64,000 bases of DNA from Prochlorococcus marinus CUG1435 (GTDB lineage Bacteria > Cyanobacteriota > Cyanobacteriia > PCC-6307 > Cyanobiaceae): contig JAEPLP010000001.1 of NCBI GenBank assembly GCA_017644375.1, forward strand, positions 248,001 to 312,000. The letters are read 5' to 3'. Numbering within the stretch: position 1 is the first letter of the stretch; each line of letters begins with the position of its first letter. Positions 19,263 to 29,798 of this stretch are shown here, one piece after another. A model generated the notes under the pieces. It made no database searches. It was given only the letters and a program-made list of their open reading frames with translations, and was not told the DNA's origin. Position numbers and translations under genes: made by a program.

Positions 19263-19868
19263 TCATTCTGTCCAAAGATTTGTTGATCTAGCGTTATTAC
19301 CCCATAATTTATCCAACCTCTGATCTCTCCCACATGAGAATCTATAGAACTTATATTTTAATTCATTTCTCTCAGCAAAATCCTGATGATAGTCTTCAGC
19401 TAACCAAAATTGACCTTTTGACTTTAGTTCTACAGAAATTTTTTCTAATGGCACACGCAATTCATTTGAGGCGGAAGCAGTTGCATTTATTGCATCACTT
19501 TCCTCATTTGCATCTTCGAAAAAGATCACTGGCCTATAAGAATCTCCACGATCACAAAATTGACCCTTACCGTCCAGAGGATCAATATTTCTGAAATAGA
19601 GCCTAAGTATCTCGGGTAAAGTTACTAATTGGGGATCATAGTTAACCAAAACAACTTCCTGATGTCCATCATGATTTTCGTAAGTGGGATTTTGTAAATT
19701 TCCTCCTGAATACCCACTTTGTACAAAATTTATTCCCTTTAAGGACTCTAAATCATGTTCTAAACACCAAAAGCAGCCTCCCGCAAGAATCAATTCTTCT
19801 GCAAGGGTATTTAAAGGGTTTATTAAAATTGAAAAGGCAATTAATAAAGGTAAAAAATATTTCATCAT
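19263..19868 (-). CDS. msrA: Peptide methionine sulfoxide reductase A, with signal peptide
   Basis: About 201 residues from the ATG pair at 19868. The N-terminus MMKYFLPLLIAFSILINPL is a signal-peptide-like segment, which is not usual for cytoplasmic MsrA. The catalytic motif GCFWCLEHDLE follows, with HDGHQEV and the EDYHQDF region. It reduces methionine-S-sulfoxide in proteins. The leader suggests a periplasmic or lumenal enzyme, though this is inferred. It lies 13 bp downstream of lpxB and may be the last gene of the lipid A run. Confidence 0.92.
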   Translation of the reverse strand: MMKYFLPLLIAFSILINPLNTLAEELILAGGCFWCLEHDLESLKGINFVQSGYSGGNLQNPTYENHDGHQEVVLVNYDPQLVTLPEILRLYFRNIDPLDGKGQFCDRGDSYRPVIFFEDANEESDAINATASASNELRVPLEKISVELKSKGQFWLAEDYHQDFAERNELKYKFYRFSCGRDQRLDKLWGNNARSTNLWTE

Positions 19869-19881
19869 CTCATTATAAAAT

Positions 19882-21060
19882 TCAAATAATAGAATTAATG
19901 ATTTCTTTAGCAGCTCTATCAACTACTCCTTCCTCACCTAATTCTTTTTTTAAAAGAGTGTAACCTTTTTTGATTTTTGCTTTTTCTGATGTCAAATCGA
20001 GAAGCCTGCAAGCTTTAAAAAAAATTTTCTTTTCATTAAAATTTTTCTGGACAAACTCAGGTATAATAAATTTTCTCATTAAAAGATTCACAGGAGAAAT
20101 AAACTTTACTTTAAAATTAAGAATTCTCTTTGCAATAAAAGCAGTTACTCTACTTACTCTATATCCAATAATCTGTGGTATTCCATATAAAGCCAATTCC
20201 ATATTAACTGTGCCTGATTTACATAAAGCTAGTTTTGCCAATGAATAAATGTAAGGCATCAATTTAGAATCATCTTGTTGAGAAATAACCTTACCTTTAA
20301 TTTCATATTTTTCTAAGCCCTTTCTTAATTTTTTATCAAAAACCCTCCTACAAGATGGGATATAAACAATGAGATTTGGGTATCTTAATTGTAATTTTTT
20401 GGCAGTTTTCAAGAAGGTGGGTAATATATATTTCAACTCTTGATGTCTTGATGCAGGCATTAAAAGTAAGATATTCTCGTTTTCTCTAAGGTTTAGAATT
20501 GTTCTAGAAACTTTCTTGGAAGGTAGTTTTTTCGTTAAATCAATCATTGGATGTCCAACCCAAAAAACATTTCCACCCCTCTTTTTATAAAAGTTCGCTT
20601 CCTGCTTAAAAATCGCAAAAATTTTATCTGAGAAATTGATTAAATTTGATGTGCTATTATTCCCAACTCTCCACGCCCATTCCTGAGGCGCTATGTAGTA
20701 ATAAATTGGAATATTATTTCTCGATCTTTTTAATTTAGTCCCAATATTAATATTAGGCCCCATATAGTCAATCAAAATTAAGCAATCGGGAGGATATTTT
20801 TTTAGTAATTTATAAAATCTTCTTTGAATTCTTATTGTTGGGAGAAGAAGAGGTAATGCCTCCCAAATTCCTATTGCACTAATTGATGTAGTATCTTGAA
20901 GAATTTTTACGCCTTCTTTCTTCATCCTGTCACCACCTAATCCGCAAATTTCTAAATCTAATGATTTTTTACCCGCTTCATCAAATAATGCTTTTGACAA
21001 TAAACTCCCATGTAAGTCTCCTGAGACTTCTCCCGTACTAATAAATATCTTTTTGTTCAT
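19882..21060 (-). CDS. lpxB: Lipid-A-disaccharide synthase
   Basis: A 392-residue GT19 glycosyltransferase. Family motifs: start FISTGEVSGDLHGSLL, core DYMGPNINIGTKLK, the IAPQEWAWR segment, and the donor site CKSGTVNMELALYGIPQI. It joins UDP-2,3-diacylglucosamine and lipid X in lipid A synthesis at the inner membrane. The start codon shares its first base position with the end of lpxA, so translation is coupled. A complete LpxB agrees with an outer membrane containing LPS. Confidence 0.96.
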   Translation of the reverse strand: MNKKIFISTGEVSGDLHGSLLSKALFDEAGKKSLDLEICGLGGDRMKKEGVKILQDTTSISAIGIWEALPLLLPTIRIQRRFYKLLKKYPPDCLILIDYMGPNINIGTKLKRSRNNIPIYYYIAPQEWAWRVGNNSTSNLINFSDKIFAIFKQEANFYKKRGGNVFWVGHPMIDLTKKLPSKKVSRTILNLRENENILLLMPASRHQELKYILPTFLKTAKKLQLRYPNLIVYIPSCRRVFDKKLRKGLEKYEIKGKVISQQDDSKLMPYIYSLAKLALCKSGTVNMELALYGIPQIIGYRVSRVTAFIAKRILNFKVKFISPVNLLMRKFIIPEFVQKNFNEKKIFFKACRLLDLTSEKAKIKKGYTLLKKELGEEGVVDRAAKEIINSII

Positions 21061-21911
21061 TAATTTACTAAAGGCATTGGACCGCGTCTATCTTTTGTAA
21101 TTGAATTTTCTAAAAAATTACATAATTTTGTTGAAGAAATATCTAACTCACTTTTTATTGCTATATCCAATGCTTCAGACATTACATGATTAGATTTAAA
21201 AAGTAAATTCCATGTACTTTGCAAAATTTTTAAATCAAAATCCTTATTTTCCATCAAACCACTTCTTTTTATGCCAATCCTATTTAAACCTCTTAATCTT
21301 CCTGGATGTCCTTCAGCCAGACAAAAAGGTGGCACGTCTCTATCCACCCTAGTCATTCCTCCAATCATTGCTAAATATCCAATGTGTACAAATTGATGAA
21401 TACCCAAACAGCCTCCAATAATAGCTTTATCTTCAACCTTTACATGTCCTGCAACTTGAACACTATTTGACAAAACTATTCTATTTCCAAGTTCGCAATT
21501 ATGGCCTATATGAGTGTAAGCCATTAACAAGTTATTGTTGCCTATTATAGTTTTTTCTCCTTCATCAGTTGCCTTATTAATTGTGACGCATTCTCTAAAT
21601 ATATTATTATCACCAATAATTACTTCAGTAGAGGCCCCTTTATATTTTAGATCTTGGGGATCCAGACCTATAAAAACATTTGGGAAGACTTTATTATTAC
21701 TACCGATTTGAGTTCTACCGGTAATAATAGCATTCGGGCCTATTTCAGTTCCTTTGCCGATAGTTACATTAGGACCAACAATAGCTCCTTGAGAAATAAT
21801 TACCCCATCATCCAATATTGCATTTGAATCAACAAAAGCATTAGGGTGCACTTTAACACCACTTAAGCTTGAATTTAATTCAGTATTTTTATTCTCCATA
21901 TCCCTAATCAA
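21060..21911 (-). CDS. lpxA: UDP-N-acetylglucosamine acyltransferase LpxA
   Basis: A 283-residue left-handed beta-helix protein made of hexapeptide repeats (for example [20 protein letters not shown]) from about 20 to 190, with the catalytic region [13 protein letters not shown] and a C-terminal helical domain. It acylates UDP-GlcNAc, the first step of lipid A synthesis. The ATG at 21911 overlaps fabZ by 8 bp; a second ATG four codons in (21899) is also possible. Confidence 0.95.
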   Translation of the reverse strand: MIRDMENKNTELNSSLSGVKVHPNAFVDSNAILDDGVIISQGAIVGPNVTIGKGTEIGPNAIITGRTQIGSNNKVFPNVFIGLDPQDLKYKGASTEVIIGDNNIFRECVTINKATDEGEKTIIGNNNLLMAYTHIGHNCELGNRIVLSNSVQVAGHVKVEDKAIIGGCLGIHQFVHIGYLAMIGGMTRVDRDVPPFCLAEGHPGRLRGLNRIGIKRSGLMENKDFDLKILQSTWNLLFKSNHVMSEALDIAIKSELDISSTKLCNFLENSITKDRRGPMPLVN

Positions 21912-22362
21912 CCAATGAGAACATTAACTCTCCACCACAAACCAATTTTCCATCAACATGCGCTTCACCTTTAACCTTGCCAAATCTTTTTCTTTTAATA
22001 CTCAATAACTCACATGAAATTATTAATTGATCTCCAGGAACAACAGGTTTTCTGAATTTAACATTATTAATTCCAGCAAAAACGAATAGACCTTTTGGGA
22101 GATCAGGCATTTGCGTTACAATAATACCCCCAACTTGAGCCATTGATTCAACAATAAGAACTCCTGGCATTAGTGGCCTTTCAGGAAAGTGTCCTTGAAA
22201 TTGAGGCTCATTAATAGTTACATTTTTTACTGCAACAGCACGCTCCCCAGGAATATGCTCAATGACTTTATCAACAAGAGCAAAAGGATATCTGTGAGGT
22301 AATAAACCTAGTATATTCTCAGAAGAGAGTTGATTATTCTCATTGGATACTTTCTTTTCCAA
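21904..22362 (-). CDS. fabZ: 3-hydroxyacyl-[ACP] dehydratase
   Basis: A 152-residue hot-dog fold enzyme. The conserved active-site region is [11 protein letters not shown], followed by [25 protein letters not shown], which holds the catalytic histidine and glutamate. It dehydrates beta-hydroxyacyl-ACP in fatty acid synthesis. FabZ and LpxA compete for hydroxyacyl-ACP, and their side-by-side position with an 8-bp overlap is the classic arrangement of this operon. Confidence 0.96.
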   Translation of the reverse strand: MEKKVSNENNQLSSENILGLLPHRYPFALVDKVIEHIPGERAVAVKNVTINEPQFQGHFPERPLMPGVLIVESMAQVGGIIVTQMPDLPKGLFVFAGINNVKFRKPVVPGDQLIISCELLSIKRKRFGKVKGEAHVDGKLVCGGELMFSLVD

Positions 22363-22379
22363 AACAAATAAAAATAAAT

Positions 22380-23216
22380 TTAATATTTTAAAGATGAGGC
22401 CAATAAAGCATTTAAAGAATGTGATCCTTTATAAACTAAAATTTGAGCCTTAGGTAACCCTACCAAAGCCAAGTCCCCAATTAGGTCTAAAATTTTATGT
22501 CTTATTGGTTCATTATCAAATCTTAATGGTGGATTAACCCATTTATCACCATCACAAACCAAGGCATTCTCTAAGCTTCCTCCTTTTATTAATCCAAGTT
22601 CACTTAGTTCTTGAAATTGATCCTTAAAACCAAATGTTCTTGCTGGAGCAATCATTTCAACGAAACTTTTAGGACTTAAGTCAATCACAAAGGTTTGATT
22701 TCCTATTGCTTTATAGGAAAAACTTATAGTGGATACAATTGTAGTTTTTTCAGAAGGAGTTGCAGCTATAACTGAGTCTTCTTTGTTAAATATTATTGAT
22801 TTATTAATCTCGCGAAAAAAATTCTCTGGTTTAGGTGCTTTTTTTATTCCTACTTCTTCAAAATCCCTGACCCACTGAATTGCTGATCCATCAAGTAGCG
22901 GAATCTCTTTACCCTCAACAATAATATGTATATAACTCAACCCGCATCCAGCCATCGAAGATAATAAATGTTCAATTGTATATAAATTTCGCCCTCCTAA
23001 TTTAACGGCCGTACAAAGCATAGTACTTCCAATTAAATCTTGAGTAAGCTGAAAAATTTCGTCCGGCTTATCTCTGAAAGAAACATAATATCCTTCTTTT
23101 TCATAAGGAGAAATTGTAACTCTTGTTTTTTCTCCACTATGAAGCCCTATTCCTTCTCTGGAAATAACACCAGCTAAGGTGTAGCAAGAATCATAATTAG
23201 AAGGCCAAGAAAACAC
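22380..23216 (-). CDS. lpxC: UDP-3-O-acyl-N-acetylglucosamine deacetylase
   Basis: A 278-residue zinc enzyme. The zinc and catalytic residues sit in [14 protein letters not shown] (first histidine) and [13 protein letters not shown] (second histidine and aspartate). The start region [13 protein letters not shown] is typical. It commits carbon to lipid A by deacetylation. It lies 17 bp before fabZ and immediately downstream of bamA. The protein ends soon after the metal site, slightly shorter than proteobacterial LpxC (about 305), which is normal for cyanobacteria. Confidence 0.95.
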   Translation of the reverse strand: MFSWPSNYDSCYTLAGVISREGIGLHSGEKTRVTISPYEKEGYYVSFRDKPDEIFQLTQDLIGSTMLCTAVKLGGRNLYTIEHLLSSMAGCGLSYIHIIVEGKEIPLLDGSAIQWVRDFEEVGIKKAPKPENFFREINKSIIFNKEDSVIAATPSEKTTIVSTISFSYKAIGNQTFVIDLSPKSFVEMIAPARTFGFKDQFQELSELGLIKGGSLENALVCDGDKWVNPPLRFDNEPIRHKILDLIGDLALVGLPKAQILVYKGSHSLNALLASSLKY

Positions 23217-25511
23217 TTAAAACTTCCATCCAACCCCAAGTGTATATCTCCAATCTCCACTTAAGTCCTTACTAGCAACATCTAATCTTAATGGACCAAT
23301 TGGGGTTTTCACTCCAACTCCCCCTCCAATCGAATACCCAGAACCTGATTTCTGCAATAATTTTCCAGGTTTTCCTTTAATAGCCTTTTGAGAACCCAAA
23401 TCACTACCAGCATCAACAAAGAAAGCTCCTGATATGATTCTCCAAATAGGAAATCTATATTCTACTGTGCCCTCAACAAAACTTTTACTTACAGCCAAAT
23501 CACAAGATCCCCAACCTCTAACAGATGATGTTCCTCCCATGCAAAAGGCTTCATAGGGAGGCAATTCTCCAAACATGGTTCCAGCTTTAAATTGAAAACC
23601 AACAGCTTGTGGGCAATCTTCACTATTTGCATCACTAGATCTGCATTCTTTGGTTAAATTAATCAATCTTGTGGGCACAAAATATGAATATGAGGCTCTC
23701 ATTCTATTGAAAGTTGGTGAGTTATTACCCACTGAAACAAATTGTTCAGTACCAAATGTTAATTTATTTCCAGAAGTTGGATTTACTGAACTATTCAAAC
23801 TATTTTTTGATGTACTAGCAATAAAACTTACCAATGTGTTTTCTGCAGGACATGATCCGTCATTTTCAGTAAATCCAATACAGATAATATCGTTTATATT
23901 GCCTGTCGTTGGTGTCATATCACCGTAAGGTTTTTCGTTACCACTACTATCAATCATCTTTACTTTCTTAAAATTCATTCCTGCAAGAACTCTCCATTTA
24001 GAAGATTTAAATGGATCTCCTCCATTAAGAGGCCTTGAGAAAGAAAATCCACCCCCAGTTTTTTCTAAAACTATTGATGAGAAAGTATCCGATGTAGAAG
24101 TGTTTGTATCATCTACAGCATATATTTTTCCATTCTCTTCGCTTTTAAATTCTTGTGGATAGTCTCTACTTAAAAAAACATTTGTTCTAAAAGCAGTTTT
24201 ATTTTTATCCCCTTTTATCCATGGATCAGTTAGAGAAAAATTATATGTTGTCGAATACTCCCCAAAATTAAGATTTAAATTAGTTGACCATGCCCTACCT
24301 AACGCATTTGTCTCTTGTAGACCAATAGACGCAAATATACCTGCACTATTACTGTAACCGAGGCCACCTGTTAAGGATCCTGTTCTTTGCTCACTTAAAT
24401 CTAAATAAATTATGACTTGACCAGGATTTAATTTATCAGAGCCAAGAGATACCTTTACATCATCGAACAGTGATGTGGCATAAAGTCTTTTAATATCTTC
24501 TTCCAAAATTTTTCTATTAAATACTTTCCCTTTTTGTGTTTTTAGTTCTCTATCGATAACCCATTTTTTTGTTTTCCCTTTTCTTTCTTTTCCATCAACT
24601 TTTAATTCTCCATCGGAGCCAGGAAATCTATATTGAATATCAGATACTATTCCCTCAGAAACATTTAAAATTATTAAGCCATCTTCAGAAATTCTATCTG
24701 GGCCACTAATTCTAGCTAAAGAATATCCTTCACTTTCATAACGCTTTTTTATTATTTCAATCTTATTTTGTAATCCATTAAGATTAAGAGTTGTGCCATA
24801 AAAATTATTAAAAATTTCATTTACATATGCATCAGAAATTAAAGAATTTTTTGGGTTTAGTTCAACCTTCCTCAAAATTGGATTTGGCACTACTTTTACA
24901 ATTAACCTCACTCCTGATGGGCCATCTTGGGATTCTATTTTAACTCCGGAAAACCAACCACTAGCGTATATTGCATTTAGGTCTTTCTTTAGAGTTTGAT
25001 TGTTAATAATACTTCCTGGCTTAGTACGCATTGCATCATAAGCAGCAAGTTCTAACTTTCTACCCTCAGGATGATTTTCCCATCCTTCTATGATAATTTC
25101 TGATATATAAACATCAATCTTTTTTTCTTGTTGTTTGCTAGCTACAAAATTATTTTTAAAACCTTCAAAAGGTTGAGGTAATGATATTGAAGGTAAATCT
25201 GAATTTTGATTAATGATTTTAATATTTTCAATTTCTATATTTTCTGTAGACTTCTCCTTTTTAAATTTTGTTATCAATTTTCTATTAGTTTTTTTAAAGT
25301 CTTTTGTTGTTTCAATTTCTCTGTCTCTAGAAAAGTTTCGATAACTCAAACCTTTCATTTTCTTGGTAACATTATAAGTCTTATCAAAGTGCATTAATGA
25401 TTCTGCCTTTAATTGAGAACCACTAAAAAGTAAAAAAAGTGTAAAAAAACCTATACCTGAACATAAATTCTTTAGATCTATAGTCTGACTTTTCATAGTA
25501 TTTTTAATCAA
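23217..25511 (-). CDS. bamA: Outer membrane protein assembly factor BamA / Omp85
   Basis: A 764-residue protein. An N-terminal signal segment (about 14-35) is followed by a low-complexity linker, then about three POTRA domains (from about 135 to 375, for example VDVYISEIIIEGWE-like strands), and a C-terminal 16-strand barrel. The barrel holds the conserved motif SVRGWGSCDLAVSK and ends in an aromatic C-terminus, VGWKF. Cyanobacterial Omp85 inserts outer membrane barrels. The LPS gene lpxC follows directly with no spacer, linking protein and lipid export to the outer membrane. Confidence 0.94.
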   Translation of the reverse strand: MIKNTMKSQTIDLKNLCSGIGFFTLFLLFSGSQLKAESLMHFDKTYNVTKKMKGLSYRNFSRDREIETTKDFKKTNRKLITKFKKEKSTENIEIENIKIINQNSDLPSISLPQPFEGFKNNFVASKQQEKKIDVYISEIIIEGWENHPEGRKLELAAYDAMRTKPGSIINNQTLKKDLNAIYASGWFSGVKIESQDGPSGVRLIVKVVPNPILRKVELNPKNSLISDAYVNEIFNNFYGTTLNLNGLQNKIEIIKKRYESEGYSLARISGPDRISEDGLIILNVSEGIVSDIQYRFPGSDGELKVDGKERKGKTKKWVIDRELKTQKGKVFNRKILEEDIKRLYATSLFDDVKVSLGSDKLNPGQVIIYLDLSEQRTGSLTGGLGYSNSAGIFASIGLQETNALGRAWSTNLNLNFGEYSTTYNFSLTDPWIKGDKNKTAFRTNVFLSRDYPQEFKSEENGKIYAVDDTNTSTSDTFSSIVLEKTGGGFSFSRPLNGGDPFKSSKWRVLAGMNFKKVKMIDSSGNEKPYGDMTPTTGNINDIICIGFTENDGSCPAENTLVSFIASTSKNSLNSSVNPTSGNKLTFGTEQFVSVGNNSPTFNRMRASYSYFVPTRLINLTKECRSSDANSEDCPQAVGFQFKAGTMFGELPPYEAFCMGGTSSVRGWGSCDLAVSKSFVEGTVEYRFPIWRIISGAFFVDAGSDLGSQKAIKGKPGKLLQKSGSGYSIGGGVGVKTPIGPLRLDVASKDLSGDWRYTLGVGWKF

Positions 25512-25527
25512 AAATTTCTTTAGAGAT

Positions 25528-26265
25528 TTATTGAGAGATGAAAAATTTATCTATCCTATTATTGATTTCATCATAAGCCTCAATCAAACCTCCTAAATCA
25601 TTTCTGAATCGATCTTTATCAAGACTTCTCATTTTAACATCTACTGGATTAAGATCCCATAATCTACAATTATCAGGACTAAATTCGTCAGCCAAAACAA
25701 TATCACCATTGGAGTTCTTACCAAATTCTAACTTAAAATCTACAAGTTCAAGATTAATATTTAAAAAAAATTCTTTTAAAATTTTGTTTACAGATAACGT
25801 AGATTTTTCAATAATTTCTAAATCTTCACTGCTAATAATGTTTAATAACCTAATTCTATTCTTCGTTAAGAGAGGATCATTTAATTCATCGTTTTTAAAA
25901 TAGATATCAATTAATGGTTTTTTGAATTGTGTGCCTGGTTCTATTGTAGTTTGTTTGCAAATAGAGCCATAAGCCTTATTTCTAAGAACAATTTCAAGTG
26001 GAAAAATTTTTATTTTCTGAGCAATTATTGAATTATTATTACGTAAACCTATAAAATGAGTTGGAATTCCATTCTTAGAAAGAAATTGGAATATTTTTGT
26101 TGTAATAAGACAGTTTAGTTCTCCTTTACCTTTAAACTTAGCTTTCTTTAATGCATTAAAAGCAGTTGCATCGTCCTTAAATTCAATAATCACTTTTTCA
26201 GAATCTTCATGAGAAAATATTTTTTTTGCTTTTCCTTCATAAATTAAATTGAGTTGATTATTCAT
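25528..26265 (-). CDS. purC: SAICAR synthetase
   Basis: A 245-residue ATP-dependent ligase with the family start LIYEGKAKKIFSHED and the conserved segment PLEIVLRNKAYGS, then the signature LVDFKLEFGKNSNGDIVLADE and the late element SPDNCRLWD. It acts in step 7 of purine synthesis. It diverges from purD, another purine gene, across a 135-bp spacer, so the two may be co-regulated. It lies 16 bp upstream of bamA on the same strand. Confidence 0.96.
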   Translation of the reverse strand: MNNQLNLIYEGKAKKIFSHEDSEKVIIEFKDDATAFNALKKAKFKGKGELNCLITTKIFQFLSKNGIPTHFIGLRNNNSIIAQKIKIFPLEIVLRNKAYGSICKQTTIEPGTQFKKPLIDIYFKNDELNDPLLTKNRIRLLNIISSEDLEIIEKSTLSVNKILKEFFLNINLELVDFKLEFGKNSNGDIVLADEFSPDNCRLWDLNPVDVKMRSLDKDRFRNDLGGLIEAYDEINNRIDKFFISQ

Positions 26266-26400
26266 AAGAAACTCTTAATAATTAAATTGATATAATTAGA
26301 TTATGAATAGCGAATTGAATTATCTTAATTGTATGCATGTTGTCAACCCAACTTAACTGGTTAACTTTTAAAAATTAAGTTTTTTAAGAAAAAATAAATT

Positions 26401-27732
26401 ATGATTTTCAATTCAACAACTCCTAAAGTCAATAAGAAGCTTGAAAATATATTAATAATTGGTAATGGAGGTAGAGAGAATTCATTAGGTTGGGCAATCC
26501 AAAAAAACAAGTTAATAAAAAAAATATATCTTTCCCCAGGTAATGCTGGGTCAGAGAAAATAAAAAAATGTATAAAGATAGATTTAGATATAACTTACAA
26601 AAAAGACTTAATAAATAAACTTAAATCGCTAGATATAGATTTGGTTGTAATTGGTCCAGAGATTCCATTGGCCGAAGGCTTAGGTGATTATCTTCGTAAA
26701 AATAATTTCGATGTATTTGGTCCAAATCAAGATGGCGCAAGATTGGAATACAGTAAATCATGGGCGAAGGAATTCATGAAAAATGCAAATATTCCAACTG
26801 CAAAATTTTGGAAAGTCAGATCTTTTCAAGAGGCAAAAAAGGTCATAGATAACTCTAAAGAATCATTGGTAGTGAAAGCTGATGGATTAGCCTCAGGTAA
26901 GGGGGTTTTTATACCTGAATCAAAAAATGAATGTCTACAAGCCACACAAACAATCTTTAATGGTAAGTTTGGCAAATCAGGAGAAATAGTAGTTTTAGAA
27001 GAGAAAATTCAAGGGCCAGAAATATCAATTTTTGTGCTTTGCGATGGAGAAAAATATGTCCTACTGCCAACGGCACAAGATCATAAACGTTTGAATGAAA
27101 AAGATGAAGGGCCAAATACTGGTGGTATGGGTGCTTACTCTCCTGCTCCACTAGCAACTCAAAATCTACTTACAAGAATTATTAACGAAATTATACAGCC
27201 CACAATCGATGCATTAAGAAGAAAAAAAATAGATTATCGAGGAGTTATTTATTTTGGACTGATGATCACAAATTCAGGTCCCAAAGTCATAGAATATAAT
27301 TGCAGGTTTGGTGATCCAGAATGTCAAACAATTATGCCTTTATTAGATAGTAATTTCGTAAATCTTTTACAAAATTGTGCAATGGGAAATTTGACCGGAA
27401 ATGAAGAAATAGTATTAACTAACAAAGTAAGTGGTTGTGTAATAGCTACTTCAAAAGGCTATCCTCATGAATATAAAACTGGTTTTCCAATAAAAATTGG
27501 GAAGATTGACTCAACTGATTGCCAGATTTTCGACTCTGGTACACGTTTCAGTGATAATGGAGAACTACTTACTGATGGGGGGAGAGTCTTAAGTATTGTC
27601 TGTCAAGATAAAAATTTTGATTTGGTTTTTGAAAAAGCATACAAAACTTTAAAAGAAATAAATTTCGATGGAATTTACTATAGGAAAGATATAGGTCATC
27701 AAGTTAGAAGAAATTTTTCAGAGGAGAATTAA
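26401..27732 (+). CDS. purD: Phosphoribosylamine-glycine ligase
   Basis: A 443-residue ATP-grasp enzyme. Motifs: start ENILIIGNGGRENSLGWA, the ATP-grasp strand LVVKADGLASGKGVFIP, and the signature RFGDPECQTIMPLL that completes the metal/ATP site. It makes GAR in purine synthesis. It is convergent with no gene and followed after 4 bp by nblS, whose ribosome site overlaps the purD end. It diverges from purC. Confidence 0.96.
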   Translation: MIFNSTTPKVNKKLENILIIGNGGRENSLGWAIQKNKLIKKIYLSPGNAGSEKIKKCIKIDLDITYKKDLINKLKSLDIDLVVIGPEIPLAEGLGDYLRKNNFDVFGPNQDGARLEYSKSWAKEFMKNANIPTAKFWKVRSFQEAKKVIDNSKESLVVKADGLASGKGVFIPESKNECLQATQTIFNGKFGKSGEIVVLEEKIQGPEISIFVLCDGEKYVLLPTAQDHKRLNEKDEGPNTGGMGAYSPAPLATQNLLTRIINEIIQPTIDALRRKKIDYRGVIYFGLMITNSGPKVIEYNCRFGDPECQTIMPLLDSNFVNLLQNCAMGNLTGNEEIVLTNKVSGCVIATSKGYPHEYKTGFPIKIGKIDSTDCQIFDSGTRFSDNGELLTDGGRVLSIVCQDKNFDLVFEKAYKTLKEINFDGIYYRKDIGHQVRRNFSEEN

Positions 27733-27736
27733 GCTT

Positions 27737-29785
27737 ATGGACCATATTAATAAATCTAAGATAGGAGAATCTAATATTCATGAAAATGTTGATATTAATA
27801 ATAACTATTGGATTAATAGAATTCTTGCTTGGTGGAGTGGGTTTAGTTTAAGAACAAAATTATTAGCAATAGCGACCCTGGTTGTTAGTCTTCTAATGAC
27901 CGGGATAACATTTTTTGCATTAAATAGCATCCAAAGAGATGCAGGAATGAATGATACACGATATGCTCGAGATCTTGGATTATTGTTATCGGGCAATGTA
28001 ACAGAATTAGTTGCTAATAATCAGAAAAAAGAAATTTCAAATGTAGCTGAAAAGTTTTGGAGATCAAGTCGAAACTTACGTTATATATTTTTTACTGATT
28101 CTGAAGATATTGTTCAACTTGGCATACCGATAAGTGCAACACCAACAAGTTCAGATAGTCAGTTCCAGCTCACCAGAAAATTAAAACTACCATCAGAATT
28201 AAAGAAAAGACCACAATTCCCTCTAGTTAGACAGCATGCCACACCCCAAGGGCAAGTAACGGATGTATTTGTTCCAATGTTGTGGAAAGGCAAATATCTT
28301 GGAACTTTAGCTTTAGGAGTTACACCTAATAAAAAAGCCCTGGCAAGTGCTGCCCTTACAAGGGAGGTAACCGTAGCAGTATTTATTTCTATTTGGGTTT
28401 TGGTAATACTTGGAGCTGTATTCAATGCTCTAACAATTACTAGACCTGTAAGGGAGTTAGTAAGAGGTGTCAGAGAAATTTCAAAAGGAAACTTCAAATC
28501 CAGAATTTCACTTCCCATGACAGGAGATCTTGGGGAACTTTTAAATGGATTTAATCGAATGGCTACGCAGTTAGAAAATTATGACGAGGCAAATATTGAA
28601 GAACTGAAAGCTGCTCAAATAAAGCAACAATCACTAATAGCGACTATGGCTGATGGGGCATTATTATTAGACGCACAAGGCAAGATTGTACTCGCTAATC
28701 CAACTGCAAAAAGATTATTCCGTTGGGAAGGAAGATTTTTAGAAGGTAAATATTTTTTAAATGAAATTCCCGAAATTTTATCTAACGACTTACATACAAA
28801 TATAGAATCCATACTAAATAGAGGTAAGGAAAAGGACGATTTAAGATTTAGCTTAGGGGAACCAGCTAGAACTTTAAGGATTGTTTTACAATCCGTTTTA
28901 GATACAAACAAAGTCGAATTAAAAGGGATTGCTGTAACAATTCAAGATTTAACAAGAGAAGTAGAACTTAACGCAGCACAGAACAGATTCATTAGTAATG
29001 TTTCGCATGAACTGAGGACACCACTTTTTAATATTAAAAGTTATGTAGAGACTTTACATGATTTAAAAGATCAGCTTTCTGATGAAGAACAAATAGAATT
29101 TTTGGGTATTGCGAATTCAGAAACTGATAGATTAACAAGACTCGTAAATGATGTATTAGATTTATCAAGGTTGGAGTCTGGGAAAATAATTCAACTAGAG
29201 CATATGGATATAAAACCAGCTATAGAGCAGACTTTAAGAAATTATAGACTTAACGCCACAGAAAAAAATGTTTCATTAGCTCATGATATAGAAGAAACTA
29301 TTCCTTCTATTCTTGGTAATTTTGATTTACTTTTACAAGTTTTCGATAATTTGCTTGGTAATGGATTAAAATTTAGTCCCAAAAACAGCTCCCTGATTAT
29401 AAGAGCTTACACTTGGCCTGATTCCTGCCCAGCTTTTCCTCCAAGTAATAACTATGATACAGCCCCTCAATGTGAGTTAGTTTCACCATTACCAAAAGTA
29501 AGAATTGAGATTGCTGATACGGGTTCAGGAATATCTCAACCTGATCAAGAGAAGATTTTTGATCGTTTTTATAGAGTAGAGAATGCTGTTCATACCGAGC
29601 AAGGAACAGGCTTAGGTTTATCTATAGTTAGAGGAATAATTGAAAAACATGGTGGAGAAATTCGTATGGCTAGTGAATTAGGGGTTGGAACTACCTTCTG
29701 GTTTGATTTAGCTTTAGCACAATCTGATAAAGATGAATTATTGACAAAATCTATAAATAATTCAGATGATTTTTCAGACTCTTAA
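27737..29785 (+). CDS. nblS: NblS (Hik33)-type sensor histidine kinase
   Basis: A 682-residue membrane kinase with two transmembrane spans (about 42-62 and 211-233) around an extracytoplasmic sensor region. HAMP (234-285), a PAS domain (about 295-405), the dimerisation box FISNVSHELRTPL with phospho-acceptor H424, and an ATPase domain with DNLLGNGLKFSP, ADTGSGIS and GTGLGLS follow. This domain order and its place next to kaiC fit NblS, the essential cyanobacterial sensor for high light and nutrient stress that controls hli genes. It starts 4 bp after purD and may be cotranscribed with it. Confidence 0.93.
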   Translation: MDHINKSKIGESNIHENVDINNNYWINRILAWWSGFSLRTKLLAIATLVVSLLMTGITFFALNSIQRDAGMNDTRYARDLGLLLSGNVTELVANNQKKEISNVAEKFWRSSRNLRYIFFTDSEDIVQLGIPISATPTSSDSQFQLTRKLKLPSELKKRPQFPLVRQHATPQGQVTDVFVPMLWKGKYLGTLALGVTPNKKALASAALTREVTVAVFISIWVLVILGAVFNALTITRPVRELVRGVREISKGNFKSRISLPMTGDLGELLNGFNRMATQLENYDEANIEELKAAQIKQQSLIATMADGALLLDAQGKIVLANPTAKRLFRWEGRFLEGKYFLNEIPEILSNDLHTNIESILNRGKEKDDLRFSLGEPARTLRIVLQSVLDTNKVELKGIAVTIQDLTREVELNAAQNRFISNVSHELRTPLFNIKSYVETLHDLKDQLSDEEQIEFLGIANSETDRLTRLVNDVLDLSRLESGKIIQLEHMDIKPAIEQTLRNYRLNATEKNVSLAHDIEETIPSILGNFDLLLQVFDNLLGNGLKFSPKNSSLIIRAYTWPDSCPAFPPSNNYDTAPQCELVSPLPKVRIEIADTGSGISQPDQEKIFDRFYRVENAVHTEQGTGLGLSIVRGIIEKHGGEIRMASELGVGTTFWFDLALAQSDKDELLTKSINNSDDFSDS

Positions 29786-29798
29786 ATTGGCTGAATAT

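Noticed and set aside
28159-28911. Minus-strand frames opposite nblS
   Set aside because: They lie within the intact kinase gene and lack starts with context or conserved motifs.
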